Assembly: GCA_016466735.1 (NCBI GenBank)
Contig: JAAOED010000004.1
Coordinates: 1 to 64,000 of the forward strand
Source of the DNA: Weissella confusa
GTDB lineage: Bacteria > Bacillota > Bacilli > Lactobacillales > Lactobacillaceae
Direction of reading: 5' to 3'
DNA length: 64,000 nt
Made by a program: the position numbers and the translations under genes. Below the pieces are notes generated by a model, which did not search any database, was not told the DNA's origin, and saw nothing but the letters and a program-made list of their open reading frames with translations. This document shows, in pieces, positions 7,970 through 17,124 of the stretch; positions within the stretch are counted from its first letter, which is position 1, and every line of letters begins with the position of its first letter.

Positions 7970-9283
7970 CTAATCCCAACTTGTGCGCACTTCTGCAACA
8001 AAATACAACGAACCTGTGAACAAAATCATATCCTCAGATGCCATTGCGTCAGTTATTGCGCGATAGGCCTTCTGCCATGATTCATGCACCGTGACATTGT
8101 GACCCGTCACTTGACGCGCAGCTTCCGTTGGAGCAAGGGCTACTCGGGCGCCAGGATTTTGGAAGTGCGTCACATGTAAATCAACATTAGGCAAATCTGC
8201 CAACGTGTGCAACATCGCCGGGTAATTCTTATCAGCCAGCGCGCCGAAAATGACATGAATCTGCTTATCCGCAAAGCGTGTCCGTAACGTCGTAGCCAAC
8301 GCATCGATGCCATGTTGATTATGAGCACCATCCAAAACGGTCAACGGTTGCTCAGCAACACGTTCAAACCGCACTGGCCACGTGACCGTTTCCAAAGCCT
8401 TCGTTACCATTTCAGCTGTTAGCGGCACACCCAATTCATTGGTTACTAGGCTTGCAGCTTCAAGTGCAACCCCGGCATTATCAATTTGATAATTTCCCAT
8501 CAAATCCACAAACACCTGCTTAAACTCATGAACACCAGTAAAGTTGAAGGTCTCGCCCCAATTTGTTTGGCTTGATAGCATTTTGGCTTCAAACTCGTCA
8601 CCCAAACGGTACAGTGGTGCACCCAGAGCATCAGCCACTGTCGTCACCACTTGTTGAGCTTCTTCAGGCAAACGCCCCGTCACAACCGGACGTTGACGCG
8701 CAATAATGCCTGCCTTTTGCGTCGCAATTTCAGCCAGCGTATTCCCCAACACCTGCATGTGGTCCAAACCAACCGTCGTGATTACTGACACCAACTTATC
8801 CGGAATCACTTCCGTCGTATCCCAAGTGCCGCCAATACCAACTTCCAATACGACGACATCAACCGGATGCTCAGCAAAATACACAAACATCATGGCTGTT
8901 AACGTTTCGAACTCCGTTGGTCCACCTTGTGGTAACTCTTTATCCAATGCCTCGGTAATCGGTGCAATGCGACGCATAATATGCAACAAAATATCATCCG
9001 GAATATTACCGTCGTTACCTTGTACGCGTTCATTAAATTGCAGAATAAACGGCGACGTAAACATTCCCACTGTCAAGCCGGCCGCACGCAACAATTGCGC
9101 AATCATTTTGCTGGTTGAGCCCTTGCCGTTCGTCCCCGTCACATGCACATACTTCGATGCACGCTCTGGGTGACCCAAACGGTCTAATAGAGCATTGATA
9201 CGATCAAAACTAGGGGTCTTCTTCCACTTGTGTCGACCATGAATATACGCAATTGCGTCCGCTGCTGTGTTCAGTTCAATCAT
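7970..9283 (-). CDS. folC: Folylpolyglutamate/dihydrofolate synthase
   Basis: The 437-residue protein matches FolC: P-loop TGTNGKGST at 49-57, the Mur-ligase-like ATPase core with VLEVGIGGTWDTTEV, HMQVLGN and TKAGIIA-like segments, and C-terminal VLDGAHNQHG. It adds glutamate residues to dihydropteroate/folates, retaining them in the cell. It lies 240 bases after valS, the order seen in Bacillus (valS-folC). A terminator between them and the separate T-box of valS suggest that folC has at least partly independent expression. Confidence 0.95.
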   Translation of the reverse strand: MIELNTAADAIAYIHGRHKWKKTPSFDRINALLDRLGHPERASKYVHVTGTNGKGSTSKMIAQLLRAAGLTVGMFTSPFILQFNERVQGNDGNIPDDILLHIMRRIAPITEALDKELPQGGPTEFETLTAMMFVYFAEHPVDVVVLEVGIGGTWDTTEVIPDKLVSVITTVGLDHMQVLGNTLAEIATQKAGIIARQRPVVTGRLPEEAQQVVTTVADALGAPLYRLGDEFEAKMLSSQTNWGETFNFTGVHEFKQVFVDLMGNYQIDNAGVALEAASLVTNELGVPLTAEMVTKALETVTWPVRFERVAEQPLTVLDGAHNQHGIDALATTLRTRFADKQIHVIFGALADKNYPAMLHTLADLPNVDLHVTHFQNPGARVALAPTEAARQVTGHNVTVHESWQKAYRAITDAMASEDMILFTGSLYFVAEVRTSWD

Positions 9284-9326
9284 GATGTCGCCTTCTTCCG
9301 TTTTTCATTAGCAATATCGTATCACA

Positions 9327-9351
9327 CCGCCATTTTTATGGGCGGTTTTTT
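9327..9351 (+). terminator. Plus-strand terminator-like hairpin upstream of folC
   Basis: CCGCC (9327-9331) and GGCGG flank an AT-rich loop, followed on the plus strand by six T. No plus-strand gene lies before it, so it may stop antisense transcription from the folC region, or be incidental. Confidence 0.45.
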
Positions 9352-9355
9352 AGGC

Positions 9356-9398
9356 AAAAAGTAAAGGCGCCATCTATCGAAATAGACAGCGCCTTTAC
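9356..9398 (-). terminator. Terminator of valS
   Basis: Perfect ten-pair stem GTAAAGGCGC/GCGCCTTTAC (9361-9370, 9389-9398), with further pairing inside, followed on the minus strand by TTTTT. Confidence 0.88.
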
Positions 9399-9526
9399 AG
9401 GTGTAATTTAACTAGCATTGTAACGACGAACAGCTTAAATTCGTTATTAACAATATATAAGATATTACTCCAAAAACTCGCATCCTGCAAGCCTTTCGAC
9501 GTAACAAACTTATTTCAAAGCAACCG

Positions 9527-12190
9527 TTACTTAGCTGACTCTAGTTCAGCCAAACGAGATTCCGTTGCTGCCAACTTTGCTTGCCAGTCAGCCAACTTCT
9601 CGCGTTCTTCAGCAACCACGGCTTCAGGGGCGTTGTTCACGAACTTCTCGTTACCCAACTTACCTTCAGCGCGCTTAACTTCGCCAGCAAACTTCTTCAA
9701 GTCACCTTGCAAACGTGCAATTTCTTCGTCCAAGTCAATCAACTCTTCCAAAGGCACGTAAACTTCAGCACCAGAAATGATTTGTGTCATGGCCAACTTT
9801 GGTGCAGCCACATCAGCAGAAATTTCAAGTGACTTTGGCTTTACAAAGCGGTTGATGTAGTCTGAGTTTTCATCAAAGATGCGGGCCAAGTTTTCATCTG
9901 ACGTCTTGATCAAAACGTCGATTTCAGTTGACATTGGTGCGTTAGCTTCCGTACGGATGGTACGAACAGCCTTGATCAAGTCAGTCAAGCTTTGGAAGTC
10001 AGCTTCAGCCGTTGGGTTGTCCAACTCAGCCTTCACTTCTGGGTAAGCAGCAACCACGATTGACTCACCGTCATGTGGCATCTCTTGCCAGATAGCTTCC
10101 GTTACGAATGGCATGATTGGGTGTAGCAAACGCAACGTGTTATCCAAAACGTAAGCCAAAACAGCTTGCACGTTCTTCTTAGCAGCTTCATCGTTTCCGT
10201 TCAACGTTTCCTTGGTCATTTCGATGTACCAGTCAGCGAAGTCGTTCCAGATGAAGTTGTACAATGAACGACCAGCCTCACCGAACTCAAACTTATCAAA
10301 GTTCTTCGTTACTGAAGCAATCGTCTCGTTCAAACGTGACAAAATCCACTTGTCGGCCAACGTCAAAACTGACAAGTCAGCAGGCAATTCAGCCTTCGTT
10401 TCGTCATCCAAGTTCATGATAACGTAACGTGAGGCGTTCCAGATCTTGTTAATGAAGTTCCAAGCTGAGTCCATCTTCGTGTATGAGAAACGAACGTCCA
10501 AACCTGGTGTTGAACCGGTTGCCAAGAACCAGCGCAATGCGTCAGCACCGTACTTCTCGATGACGTCCATTGGGTCAATTCCGTTACCCAATGACTTTGA
10601 CATCTTGCGTCCTTGTTCGTCACGAATCAAACCGTGAATCAAAACGTTCTTAAATGGACGACGACCCGTGAATTCCTTTGATTGGAACATCATACGAGCA
10701 ACCCAGAAGAAGATGATGTCGTATCCCGTAACCAATGTATTCGTTGGGAAGTAACGCTTGAAGTCTTCAGCATCTTCATCAGGCCAGCCCATCGTTGAGA
10801 ATGGCCACAAAGCTGATGAGAACCACGTATCCAAAACGTCAGAGTCTTGCTCCCAGTTTTCGATATCTTCAGGCGCTTCCATACCAACGTACATCTCACC
10901 CGTTTGCTTGTGGTACCAAGCTGGGATTTGGTGTCCCCACCATAGTTGACGCGAGATAACCCAGTCGTGAATGTTATCCATCCAACGCGTGAAGGTATCT
11001 TCGAAACGTGGTGGGTAGAAGTCAACACGGTCGTCTGACTTTTGCATGTCCAAAGCTTGCTCAGCCAATGGCTTCATCTTAACGAACCATTGCGTTGACA
11101 AACGTGACTCAACTGGCACACCAGTACGCTCTGAGTGACCAACTGAGTGAACAATTGGCTCAATCTCAAGCATCCAACCTTCAGCTTGCAAGTCATCAAC
11201 AATGGCCTTACGTGCATCAAAGCGATCCATACCAACATACTTGCCGGCACGTTCGTTCATTGACGCATCTTCGTTCATCGTGTTGATACGCTCCAAGTTG
11301 TGACGGTTACCAACACCAAAGTCGTTAGGGTCGTGGGCTGGCGTAATCTTAACCATTCCTGAACCAAACTCTGGGTCAACGTATTCGTCGGCGATGATAG
11401 GAATCTCGCGACCAACAAGTGGCACGCGTACCATCTTACCAACCAAGTCCTTGTAACGTTCGTCTGATGGGTGAACGGCAACAGCAACGTCACCGAACAT
11501 CGTTTCAGGACGCGTCGTTGCAATTTCAATGTAGTCCTTACCATCGTAAGTGACACCTTCTTCAACGAATGGGTACTTAACGTGGTAGAAAGCACCTTCG
11601 TCGTCTTGGTGGATAACTTCGATATCTGACAAAGCTGTACGAGCCTTAGGATCCCAGTTGATGATGTACTCACCACGGTAGATCAAGCCCTTTTCGTACA
11701 ACGTCACAAAGACCTTACGAACGGCTTCTGACAATCCTTCGTCCAACGTGAAACGCTCACGTGAGTAATCCAAAGAAAGCCCCATCTTACCCCATTGTGA
11801 CTTGATGGTAGCAGCGTATTCGTTCTTCCAGTCCCAAACTTGGTCAACGAACTTTTCGCGACCCAAGTCGTAACGTGAAATGCCTTGCTCAGCCAAACGT
11901 TGTTCAACCTTAGCTTGCGTGGCGATTCCAGCGTGGTCCATTCCTGGCAACCACAACGTGTCGAACCCTTGCATACGCTTTTGACGGATAATCATATCTT
12001 GCAAAGTTGTGTCCCAAGCGTGCCCCAAGTGCAACTTACCCGTAACGTTTGGTGGTGGGATAACGATTGAGTAAGGACGAGCCTTATCGTTTCCTGATGG
12101 CTTAAAGCGGTTTTCTTGAACCCACTTGTCGTAACGGCCAGCTTCAACAGCTGACGCGTCATACTTTCCAGGCATATCAATTTCGCGCAT
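9527..12190 (-). CDS. valS: Valyl-tRNA synthetase
   Basis: The 887-residue class I synthetase has the HIGH-type motif HLGH (54-57) after PPPNVTGKL, the editing domain with [10 protein letters not shown], the tungsten-like WWGHQIPAW segment, KMSKSLGNG, an anticodon-binding domain, and the C-terminal coiled coil that distinguishes ValRS from IleRS. It charges tRNA-Val and edits misactivated threonine. The start at 12190 has AAGGAG eight bases upstream. Expression is controlled by the T-box leader directly before it. Confidence 0.97.
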   Translation of the reverse strand: MREIDMPGKYDASAVEAGRYDKWVQENRFKPSGNDKARPYSIVIPPPNVTGKLHLGHAWDTTLQDMIIRQKRMQGFDTLWLPGMDHAGIATQAKVEQRLAEQGISRYDLGREKFVDQVWDWKNEYAATIKSQWGKMGLSLDYSRERFTLDEGLSEAVRKVFVTLYEKGLIYRGEYIINWDPKARTALSDIEVIHQDDEGAFYHVKYPFVEEGVTYDGKDYIEIATTRPETMFGDVAVAVHPSDERYKDLVGKMVRVPLVGREIPIIADEYVDPEFGSGMVKITPAHDPNDFGVGNRHNLERINTMNEDASMNERAGKYVGMDRFDARKAIVDDLQAEGWMLEIEPIVHSVGHSERTGVPVESRLSTQWFVKMKPLAEQALDMQKSDDRVDFYPPRFEDTFTRWMDNIHDWVISRQLWWGHQIPAWYHKQTGEMYVGMEAPEDIENWEQDSDVLDTWFSSALWPFSTMGWPDEDAEDFKRYFPTNTLVTGYDIIFFWVARMMFQSKEFTGRRPFKNVLIHGLIRDEQGRKMSKSLGNGIDPMDVIEKYGADALRWFLATGSTPGLDVRFSYTKMDSAWNFINKIWNASRYVIMNLDDETKAELPADLSVLTLADKWILSRLNETIASVTKNFDKFEFGEAGRSLYNFIWNDFADWYIEMTKETLNGNDEAAKKNVQAVLAYVLDNTLRLLHPIMPFVTEAIWQEMPHDGESIVVAAYPEVKAELDNPTAEADFQSLTDLIKAVRTIRTEANAPMSTEIDVLIKTSDENLARIFDENSDYINRFVKPKSLEISADVAAPKLAMTQIISGAEVYVPLEELIDLDEEIARLQGDLKKFAGEVKRAEGKLGNEKFVNNAPEAVVAEEREKLADWQAKLAATESRLAELESAK

Positions 12191-12486
12191 GTGAAATTCT
12201 CCTTATAACATAATCTCTATTTGTGTAACGATGTGGCGAGCAATAAAAAACGCCCTGACCATACAAACTTGTATGATCAGGGCGACTTAATCGCGGTACC
12301 ACCTGATTTAACGGGACTTCTCCCGCTATCTCGTTAGAACTTAACGCGTTTCTCACGTTACCGACTACTACAATTTCACCGGCAAGGCCCACTAACTACC
12401 TTCAGTCAAGAATTTTGATGCGCTTTTCACCAACCGCGCACTCGCTGCACAATCTTCATTGACTTACTTTTTAGTGCATTGCTATA
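12191..12486 (-). promoter_or_regulatory. T-box leader of valS
   Basis: The 12-base T-box core (GGTGGTACCGCG on the minus strand, 12292-12303) precedes a 34-base terminator hairpin (12251-12284) followed by six T. Upstream is a Stem I-like region with the distal GGTG motif and a GAA followed by Val codons (GTA, GTC) around 12360-12375, fitting a valine specifier. Uncharged tRNA-Val should pair here and stabilise the antiterminator, allowing valS transcription. The promoter is TTGATT (12516-12521), 17 bp, TACAAT (12493-12498). Confidence 0.92.
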
Positions 12487-12530
12487 AACGTAATTGTACG
12501 GTTATTTGCTTTGAAAATCAAGGTGAAAGA

Positions 12531-12785
12531 CTAGTGTTCAAAGAAGAAAGATAGTAGGCGATTAGCCACTGGTACAAGAACTGCTAGGACAAGCACCGTC
12601 TTATAGAACTTCATCGAATCAATCATTTGCTTCATGCTGGTATTCAGCACCTTGATATCCCCCTTCATTTCCGACAAGTCTGATCGGATATCCTTGATAT
12701 CGTCCCGTACCTCTTGGAAATCGCGCTTCTTAAAATCATCAAACTCCGCGTACGTCACGTAACGCTCTGTCTTTGTTTCGGTCAT
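12531..12785 (-). CDS. Small coiled-coil protein with C-terminal membrane anchor
   Basis: This 84-residue protein has a charged heptad-rich helix (about 12-58, spaced I/L/V with Asp/Lys) and one hydrophobic helix (about 60-76). The layout recalls XhlA/hemolysin-like phage lysis proteins, but no phage genes are adjacent and no function can be assigned. The start at 12785 has GAGGAGG nine bases upstream; an earlier in-frame start would include that site. It stands alone between the valS promoter and the LysE-type gene. Confidence 0.7.
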   Translation of the reverse strand: MTETKTERYVTYAEFDDFKKRDFQEVRDDIKDIRSDLSEMKGDIKVLNTSMKQMIDSMKFYKTVLVLAVLVPVANRLLSFFFEH

Positions 12786-12839
12786 TTTCGTCGCCTCCTC
12801 GTTGACTATTAACACCGTATCCATATCCCCATTAAACAG

Positions 12840-12866
12840 ATAAAGAGACGCCGAAGCGTCTCTTTA
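12840..12866 (-). terminator. Terminator of the LysE-family gene
   Basis: Perfect ten-pair stem AAAGAGACGC/GCGTCTCTTT (12842-12851, 12856-12865) with a TTCG tetraloop on the minus strand. The T-tract is part of the stem. Confidence 0.7.
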
Positions 12867-12889
12867 TCACTGAGTCCAGTATATCAGAT

Positions 12890-13510
12890 TTAGTGGAAGA
12901 ATAACATCCCCACCGCTTCATACAATAGGTACAAACCGTACCCGATAACAATGAAGGCCGAAACAATATTCACCCACACCAGCGCACGCTTAGGCAAGCG
13001 TTCTTTCAGCAAATTCATGGTGATTGTAATACCATTGAACCAAATAAAACTAGCGGTAATAACGCCGATGATGAATGGCCAAACTTGATTGTCGGCCAGC
13101 GTTCCGCGCAATGCACCAAGCATCAACGAGCCATCAATCAACGCTTGCGGATTGGCCCATGACACAATCGCTGCTGTTATCATGGCCTTCTTCATTGTCA
13201 TGGCATTTTGCTGTGTATTTAATTGCACTGAGTTGGCACCACGCAGAATGCCATAGCCAATCCAAATAACCAACAAGCCACCGAGTAGCATGACAATCAG
13301 CTTCAACATTTCATGGGAACTGATTAATGCACCCATACCAAAGAATGCTGCCATCGAAAAGGCAGCGTCGGCTAACCAAACAAACAACACGTATAGAAAA
13401 GCCCGACGGAGGCGATTATTCATGGCATTATTAAACACATATAAATTTTGCATACCGATTGGGGCGATAAACGCGAACCCAATCATCATACCTTTCAAAA
13501 CTGTCATCAT
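12890..13510 (-). CDS. LysE/ArgO family amino-acid exporter
   Basis: The 206-residue membrane protein has six hydrophobic helices and the LysE signature near the N terminus (FIAPIGMQNLYVF), plus NPQALIDGSLMLG in the second half, as in ArgO/LysE/YggA exporters of basic amino acids. It would export lysine, arginine or an analogue from the cytoplasm. No lysine riboswitch is visible upstream. The start at 13510 is chosen for its GGGGAG spacing (8 bases) over a GTG nine bases earlier that overlaps the site. A second in-frame ATG follows at once. Confidence 0.85.
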   Translation of the reverse strand: MMTVLKGMMIGFAFIAPIGMQNLYVFNNAMNNRLRRAFLYVLFVWLADAAFSMAAFFGMGALISSHEMLKLIVMLLGGLLVIWIGYGILRGANSVQLNTQQNAMTMKKAMITAAIVSWANPQALIDGSLMLGALRGTLADNQVWPFIIGVITASFIWFNGITITMNLLKERLPKRALVWVNIVSAFIVIGYGLYLLYEAVGMLFFH

Positions 13511-13597
13511 TGCTTCCACTCCCCTTTTTCAACGCTATCCAGTATACAAGAAATCCAGTCCTGGCACTACCTAAACAGCCATATCCAGCTCATCTAG

Positions 13598-13626
13598 TTT
13601 ACAAAACTAGATGTTGAGGTTATACT
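13598..13626 (+). promoter_or_regulatory. Promoter of the hemolysin III gene with palindrome
   Basis: TTTACA (13598-13603), 17-bp spacer, TATACT (13621-13626). A perfect 7-bp palindrome, CTAGTTT/AAACTAG around ACA (13594-13610), covers the -35 box and could be an operator. Confidence 0.75.
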
Positions 13627-13660
13627 ATACTTATCAATTAGAAATCGGGGGGATTTAGTC

Positions 13661-14314
13661 ATGCCAATCCTAACAAAAGAAAACCGTAAATACCTAATTA
13701 CATACGAAACATTAAACGCCGTCACCCACGGTTTAGGCGTTCTAGCCGCTGTCGTTGGCGCAACACTACTGCTTTGGGAAAGTATGCACGCGAACTTCAA
13801 CTGGTTCACAATGGCAGCATTATGGATTTATGCCATCTCAATCATCACCTTCTTGCTCGCATCAACGCTCTTCCACGCATTAGTTTTCACCAAAGCGGGT
13901 AAGATGTTCCAATTCCTTGATCACTCAGGCATCTATCTTGTCATCCTTGGTAGCTATACACCCTACACATGGCTATTCCTACCAGGCAAAGTTGGTTGGC
14001 CAATTTGGATTACGATCCTAGTCTTGACCATCGCAGGTATCATTTATGATTTGTTCTTTGTTGGACGTTGGCCATGGCTGTCAGTTTTGATATACGTCAT
14101 CATGGGTTGGCTAATCATCTTGGCTTTTCCAGCATTGCACGCCTCATTGACGCCATTTGCGTTCAACTTGTTGTTAGCTGGTGGTATTACTTACACGCTA
14201 GGAGCAGGCGTTTACCTCATCCCCAAACTACCAATGAGCCACGTTTACTGGCACTTGTTCGTTTTGGGCGGTGCAGCCTTGATGTACATTTCAATTTTTA
14301 GCATGTTGTTCTAA
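13661..14314 (+). CDS. trhA: Hemolysin III family (PAQR-like) membrane protein
   Basis: The 217-residue protein has seven hydrophobic helices and the family's conserved features: NAVTHG near the N terminus, STLFHA, FLDHSGIYLVILGSYTP and, near the C terminus, HLFVLGGAA. The His, Asp and Ser positions form the putative zinc/amide-hydrolase site of the PAQR/hemolysin III superfamily. Despite the name, haemolysis is not shown for most members; a role in membrane lipid energetics is proposed for TrhA. It is the only confident protein gene on the plus strand, with its own promoter and a GGGGGG-type ribosome site. Confidence 0.9.
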   Translation: MPILTKENRKYLITYETLNAVTHGLGVLAAVVGATLLLWESMHANFNWFTMAALWIYAISIITFLLASTLFHALVFTKAGKMFQFLDHSGIYLVILGSYTPYTWLFLPGKVGWPIWITILVLTIAGIIYDLFFVGRWPWLSVLIYVIMGWLIILAFPALHASLTPFAFNLLLAGGITYTLGAGVYLIPKLPMSHVYWHLFVLGGAALMYISIFSMLF

Positions 14315-14321
14315 AACAAAT

Positions 14322-14357
14322 AACGGGCAAGCACCTTTGCAGTGCTTGCCCGTTTTC
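14322..14357. terminator. Bidirectional terminator between convergent genes
   Basis: Perfect 13-pair stem AACGGGCAAGCAC/GTGCTTGCCCGTT (14322-14334, 14342-14354). It sits between the converging hemolysin III gene and the next minus-strand gene; the T-run is weak in both directions. Confidence 0.8.
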
Positions 14358-14359
14358 GT

Positions 14360-15034
14360 TTACTTCTTAACCGTTCCAGCCGTTACCCAGTTGGTAAAGT
14401 CTTGGTTTTCATCTTGTTGTTGGCCACCTTGTTGGTGATTCGTGTAATCGTTCTTTTGTTGTTGTGAGAACGTTGCCCAAACAGAACCGCCGATATAGTA
14501 GCGGCTTGATGCTAACAAGGTATCCTTCATGTTAGCCTGCTTAGCATCCCCCAGTGATGCCGCGTTTTTTAGCTGATCACCAGTCCAGAAACTAGCAACT
14601 GCATATTCCGTTCCATCTTGTAGCTTAACCTGACGTGCGATGCAAACGTTTTGGATGTTGCCTGCCTTAGCAGCAGCTTGTACCACCGTGACCGTAGCAG
14701 ACGCATATGCGTTTGTATATGTATCAAAGTCCTGCTTCGTATCGTCTTGCAAGACAACCTTCACTGTACCGTTTGACATCTCTGATGACAAAACCGTCGG
14801 CGCTAACTTGTTCTCCTTCAAAATCGCTTTTACATCAAATGCCTTTGCACTTGAGCTCTTCGCTGCAACTTTTGAAGAGGACGTTGCCTTCTTTTCGGTC
14901 GTTTGCTTCTTTGATGCGGATTGCCCCTTTGATGATGAGTCTTCATTTCCACCACCTGCTACCAAACCAAAGATAACCAAAATACCAACCAACAGAACAA
15001 TGCCTGAAATTATTGCGCGTTTATGCTTAGACAT
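14360..15034 (-). CDS. Membrane-anchored Ser/Lys-rich protein, unknown
   Basis: I do not recognise this 224-residue protein. It has one N-terminal membrane helix (about 7-27), a low-complexity Ser/Lys/Thr spacer (about 32-66), a mixed alpha/beta domain (about 67-190) and a Gln-rich tail. There is no lipobox cysteine after the helix, so it is probably a membrane-anchored extracellular domain. It ends at the shared terminator and has its own ribosome site (GAGAGAGG). A similar build is found in the protein at 21144-21941, without clear sequence homology. Confidence 0.75.
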   Translation of the reverse strand: MSKHKRAIISGIVLLVGILVIFGLVAGGGNEDSSSKGQSASKKQTTEKKATSSSKVAAKSSSAKAFDVKAILKENKLAPTVLSSEMSNGTVKVVLQDDTKQDFDTYTNAYASATVTVVQAAAKAGNIQNVCIARQVKLQDGTEYAVASFWTGDQLKNAASLGDAKQANMKDTLLASSRYYIGGSVWATFSQQQKNDYTNHQQGGQQQDENQDFTNWVTAGTVKK

Positions 15035-15086
15035 AACCTAGTCCTCTCTCTTATTTAATACTTTAAACATTCTATCACAAAACAGC

Positions 15087-15116
15087 TTGCCTATTCTGCC
15101 CTCCCTAGTGCATAAT
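15087..15116 (+). promoter_or_regulatory. Promoter of tRNA-Lys
   Basis: TTGCCT (15087-15092), 18-bp spacer, CATAAT (15111-15116), placing the start a few bases before the mature tRNA. Confidence 0.6.
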
Positions 15117-15128
15117 ATAGTAGTTGAC

Positions 15129-15202
15129 GCCTCCTTAGCTCAGCTGGTTAGAGCAACGGACTTTTAATCCGCGGGTCCAGGGTTCGAATCCCTGAGGGGG
15201 TA
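15129..15202 (+). tRNA. tRNA-Lys (anticodon TTT)
   Basis: A complete cloverleaf is visible: acceptor stem GCCTCCT with AGGGGGT (G-U pairs at two positions), D arm with AGCTCAGCTGGTTAGAGC, anticodon loop CTTTTAA giving TTT, and T arm CAGGG-TTCGAAT-CCCTG. The CCA end is not encoded. A terminator follows within 20 bases. Confidence 0.93.
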
Positions 15203-15217
15203 TAAACCGTCAGCGTT

Positions 15218-15256
15218 AAAAAAAGACCGGTATCGCTATGATACCGGTCTTTTTTC
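15218..15256. terminator. Bidirectional terminator (tRNA-Lys / Ig-like gene)
   Basis: Perfect 14-pair stem AAAAGACCGGTATC/GATACCGGTCTTTT (15221-15234, 15240-15253) with T-runs on both strands; it serves the tRNA from the left and the next gene from the right. Confidence 0.88.
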
Positions 15257-15262
15257 GTATAG

Positions 15263-16042
15263 TTACTTACCACCAAACAACTTTGAGAAGAACCCAAACA
15301 GTCCTGATGACTTTTCATGTTGGCGAACAACACGTGACTCCTCTTCGGAAACTGGTTCTTCAGGGATGTCGACCGGCGTTGTTTCAGCTGCAGGCTCAAA
15401 TGGCTTAGGTTGCTTATCCGCTTCAATTGCAGCATTCGCAGCTTCATTAGCTTCCTTAGCTGCCTTTTCTTGCGCAACGTATTCCGCAATCATCTCATCA
15501 GTCAATGCTGGCATCGTCAAAGTCTTAGTGGTCACACCAACGCTAACTGTTGCTACACCATCCTTACCAGAACGGCGACTCTTTGCTCGTACTTCAACCT
15601 GGGATGGTACTGTGTCTGCTGGCAATTCAAGTTCAAATTCAAGGCCCTTGTCCACAAGCAGAAAAATATCTTCATCTGATCCAGCCAACTTAACCGTCAC
15701 ATCAACGTCAGATTGGTTAACGCGCCCTTCCAGCAAACGCTTATCACCTTGTGTTGAAATAACCGCCGTAATCACTGGCGCTGGCAAATCAATCGCCAAC
15801 ACGACACGCTCTTGTGAAGCTGGATTCCCAGGCAAATTAGCTTCGACAATAATATCACCATCGTATAGGTCCGATGGTGCCTTCGCAATGAACTCACCAT
15901 TTTCATCAGACACTAGCGAGTCATATTTCCCATTTGGATACTTGACGTTAATCACTGAAGCCGGCGTCGCATGACCAATCACCGTTGTCCCCAAACTGTT
16001 TGTCAACGTTGAGGCCACTAAATTTACTTTTGTATCATTCAT
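15263..16042 (-). CDS. Protein with two Ig-like repeats and amphipathic C-terminal tail
   Basis: The 259-residue protein has no signal peptide or membrane helix. Residues about 5-85 and 87-170 look like two bacterial Ig-like beta modules (GTTVIGHATPAS and SDENGEF patterns as in Big-type adhesin repeats). Then follow an Ala/Glu-rich helix (about 180-215), an acidic Pro-rich linker and a short tail GLFGFFSKLFGG, a likely amphipathic membrane-binding helix. The function is unknown; Ig-like modules in a cytoplasmic protein are unusual. The protein encoded at 18701-19144 ends with a similar WYKKLFG tail. Confidence 0.7.
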   Translation of the reverse strand: MNDTKVNLVASTLTNSLGTTVIGHATPASVINVKYPNGKYDSLVSDENGEFIAKAPSDLYDGDIIVEANLPGNPASQERVVLAIDLPAPVITAVISTQGDKRLLEGRVNQSDVDVTVKLAGSDEDIFLLVDKGLEFELELPADTVPSQVEVRAKSRRSGKDGVATVSVGVTTKTLTMPALTDEMIAEYVAQEKAAKEANEAANAAIEADKQPKPFEPAAETTPVDIPEEPVSEEESRVVRQHEKSSGLFGFFSKLFGGK

Positions 16043-16182
16043 GATGTCAGCTACTCCATCTCTAATAAACTGTTAATATTACTTCCATTGTAACAGATTA
16101 AACACCTACCGACGACCTAATCCTATTTATGACAGCAACTTTTGGTCTAAGCCCTCCGACAGCCCCACTCTGATATATATAA

Positions 16183-16212
16183 TAAAAGGCCGGGACAAAA
16201 ATGTCCCGACCT
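16183..16212 (-). terminator. Terminator of the universal stress protein gene
   Basis: Hairpin AGGTCGGGACA/TGTCCCGGCCT (16187-16212, one mismatch) followed on the minus strand by TTTATT. Confidence 0.8.
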
Positions 16213-16223
16213 CATAGGGTTCT

Positions 16224-16679
16224 TTACTTAGCACGAACAATCAACGTATCAACATTTGCTGTACGCGTTACGTATTCAGTAACTGAACCAATCAACAAGC
16301 GCTCAATGGCGTTCAAACCAGTAGCACCAATCATAATCAAATCAACATTCATCTTTTCAGGCGCTTGGTGCGCGATGATGTCCTTTGGTGAACCGTACTC
16401 AATCGTGTAGTCCACGTTCTTAACACCAGCATCCTTAGCTTGTTGCAAGTAAGTTTCCAAAGTCTTCTTGGCAGTTTCAGCAACTTGCTCGACCATCGTC
16501 GTCTTGAAGTCCGTTACGTTTTGGAATGCGCGTGTATCGATAACGTGCAAAATGTGCAAGTTAGCGTCTTCCCCATTACGCAATGCAACTTGAATTGCCT
16601 TCCCAAAAGCAGCTTCAGCTTCCTTTGATCCATCAACTGGAATCAAAATGTTCTTGTAGTTTACATTAGTATCAGCCAT
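16224..16679 (-). CDS. Universal stress protein, UspA family
   Basis: The 151-residue protein is a single UspA domain: ILIPVDGSKEA at the N terminus and the nucleotide-binding GATGLNAIERLLIGSVTEYV near the C terminus (G-x2-G-x9-G-S/T), indicating the ATP-binding class. It is a cytoplasmic dimer that supports survival in stress or stationary phase. GGAGG lies seven bases before the start. It is a single-gene unit just beyond the 6S RNA/rarA locus. Confidence 0.92.
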   Translation of the reverse strand: MADTNVNYKNILIPVDGSKEAEAAFGKAIQVALRNGEDANLHILHVIDTRAFQNVTDFKTTMVEQVAETAKKTLETYLQQAKDAGVKNVDYTIEYGSPKDIIAHQAPEKMNVDLIMIGATGLNAIERLLIGSVTEYVTRTANVDTLIVRAK

Positions 16680-16761
16680 GATAGTTCCTCCTCTAATCGG
16701 CTATTTGCCTATATGCTCATTATACGCCATTTGTAATAAATTTGATAAATAAACCATGCCT

Positions 16762-16797
16762 AAAAAAAATAGCACCTGTGAAGATTTCACAGATGCC
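16762..16797 (-). terminator. Terminator of the small membrane protein gene
   Basis: Hairpin GCACCTGTGAA/TTCACAGATGC (16772-16797) followed on the minus strand by eight T. Confidence 0.85.
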
Positions 16798-16812
16798 ACA
16801 TCAAAAGTATGA

Positions 16813-17091
16813 CTATTTAAACAAACGTGATGTCACCACAACGGCCAAGACTGTCGTTAGGATCGTTGCCAAGATAACAAAGATGCCGGCTGGCAATGGC
16901 TCTGAACCATGCAACACAACACTAACAATCAATGCCAATGCATCAAGCGTGAAGAACCAACCGAAAAATGTTGCTGGCATACGCGCTTGGGATGCCGACA
17001 AGTTCAAAAAGCCTTGACGGTGTGTTAGTAGATAAATGCCCATCGCGCCAATCAATAACGCAAAGACAATATACATAATGATGATGCCCAT
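16813..17091 (-). CDS. Small three-helix membrane protein, unknown
   Basis: The 92-residue protein (95 if translation begins at 17100) has three hydrophobic helices (about 1-20, 42-58 and 65-85) separated by short polar loops. The pattern GAMGIYLLTHRQGFLNL faintly recalls DUF3784 proteins, but I cannot claim membership. The start at 17091 puts AGAGG nine bases upstream, whereas the ATG at 17100 would touch it directly. It lies directly after the candidate 6S RNA. Confidence 0.7.
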   Translation of the reverse strand: MGIIIMYIVFALLIGAMGIYLLTHRQGFLNLSASQARMPATFFGWFFTLDALALIVSVVLHGSEPLPAGIFVILATILTTVLAVVVTSRLFK

Positions 17092-17124
17092 TTCATTCAT
17101 CCTCTATCTCAAATAATTAATTGC

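Noticed and set aside
8706..9173. 155-codon plus-strand frame inside folC
   Set aside because: Antisense to a certain gene, with no ribosome site and a composition typical of shadow frames.
15366..15974. 202-codon plus-strand frame opposite the Ig-like protein
   Set aside because: Low-complexity Ser/Ala shadow of the minus-strand gene, no ribosome site.
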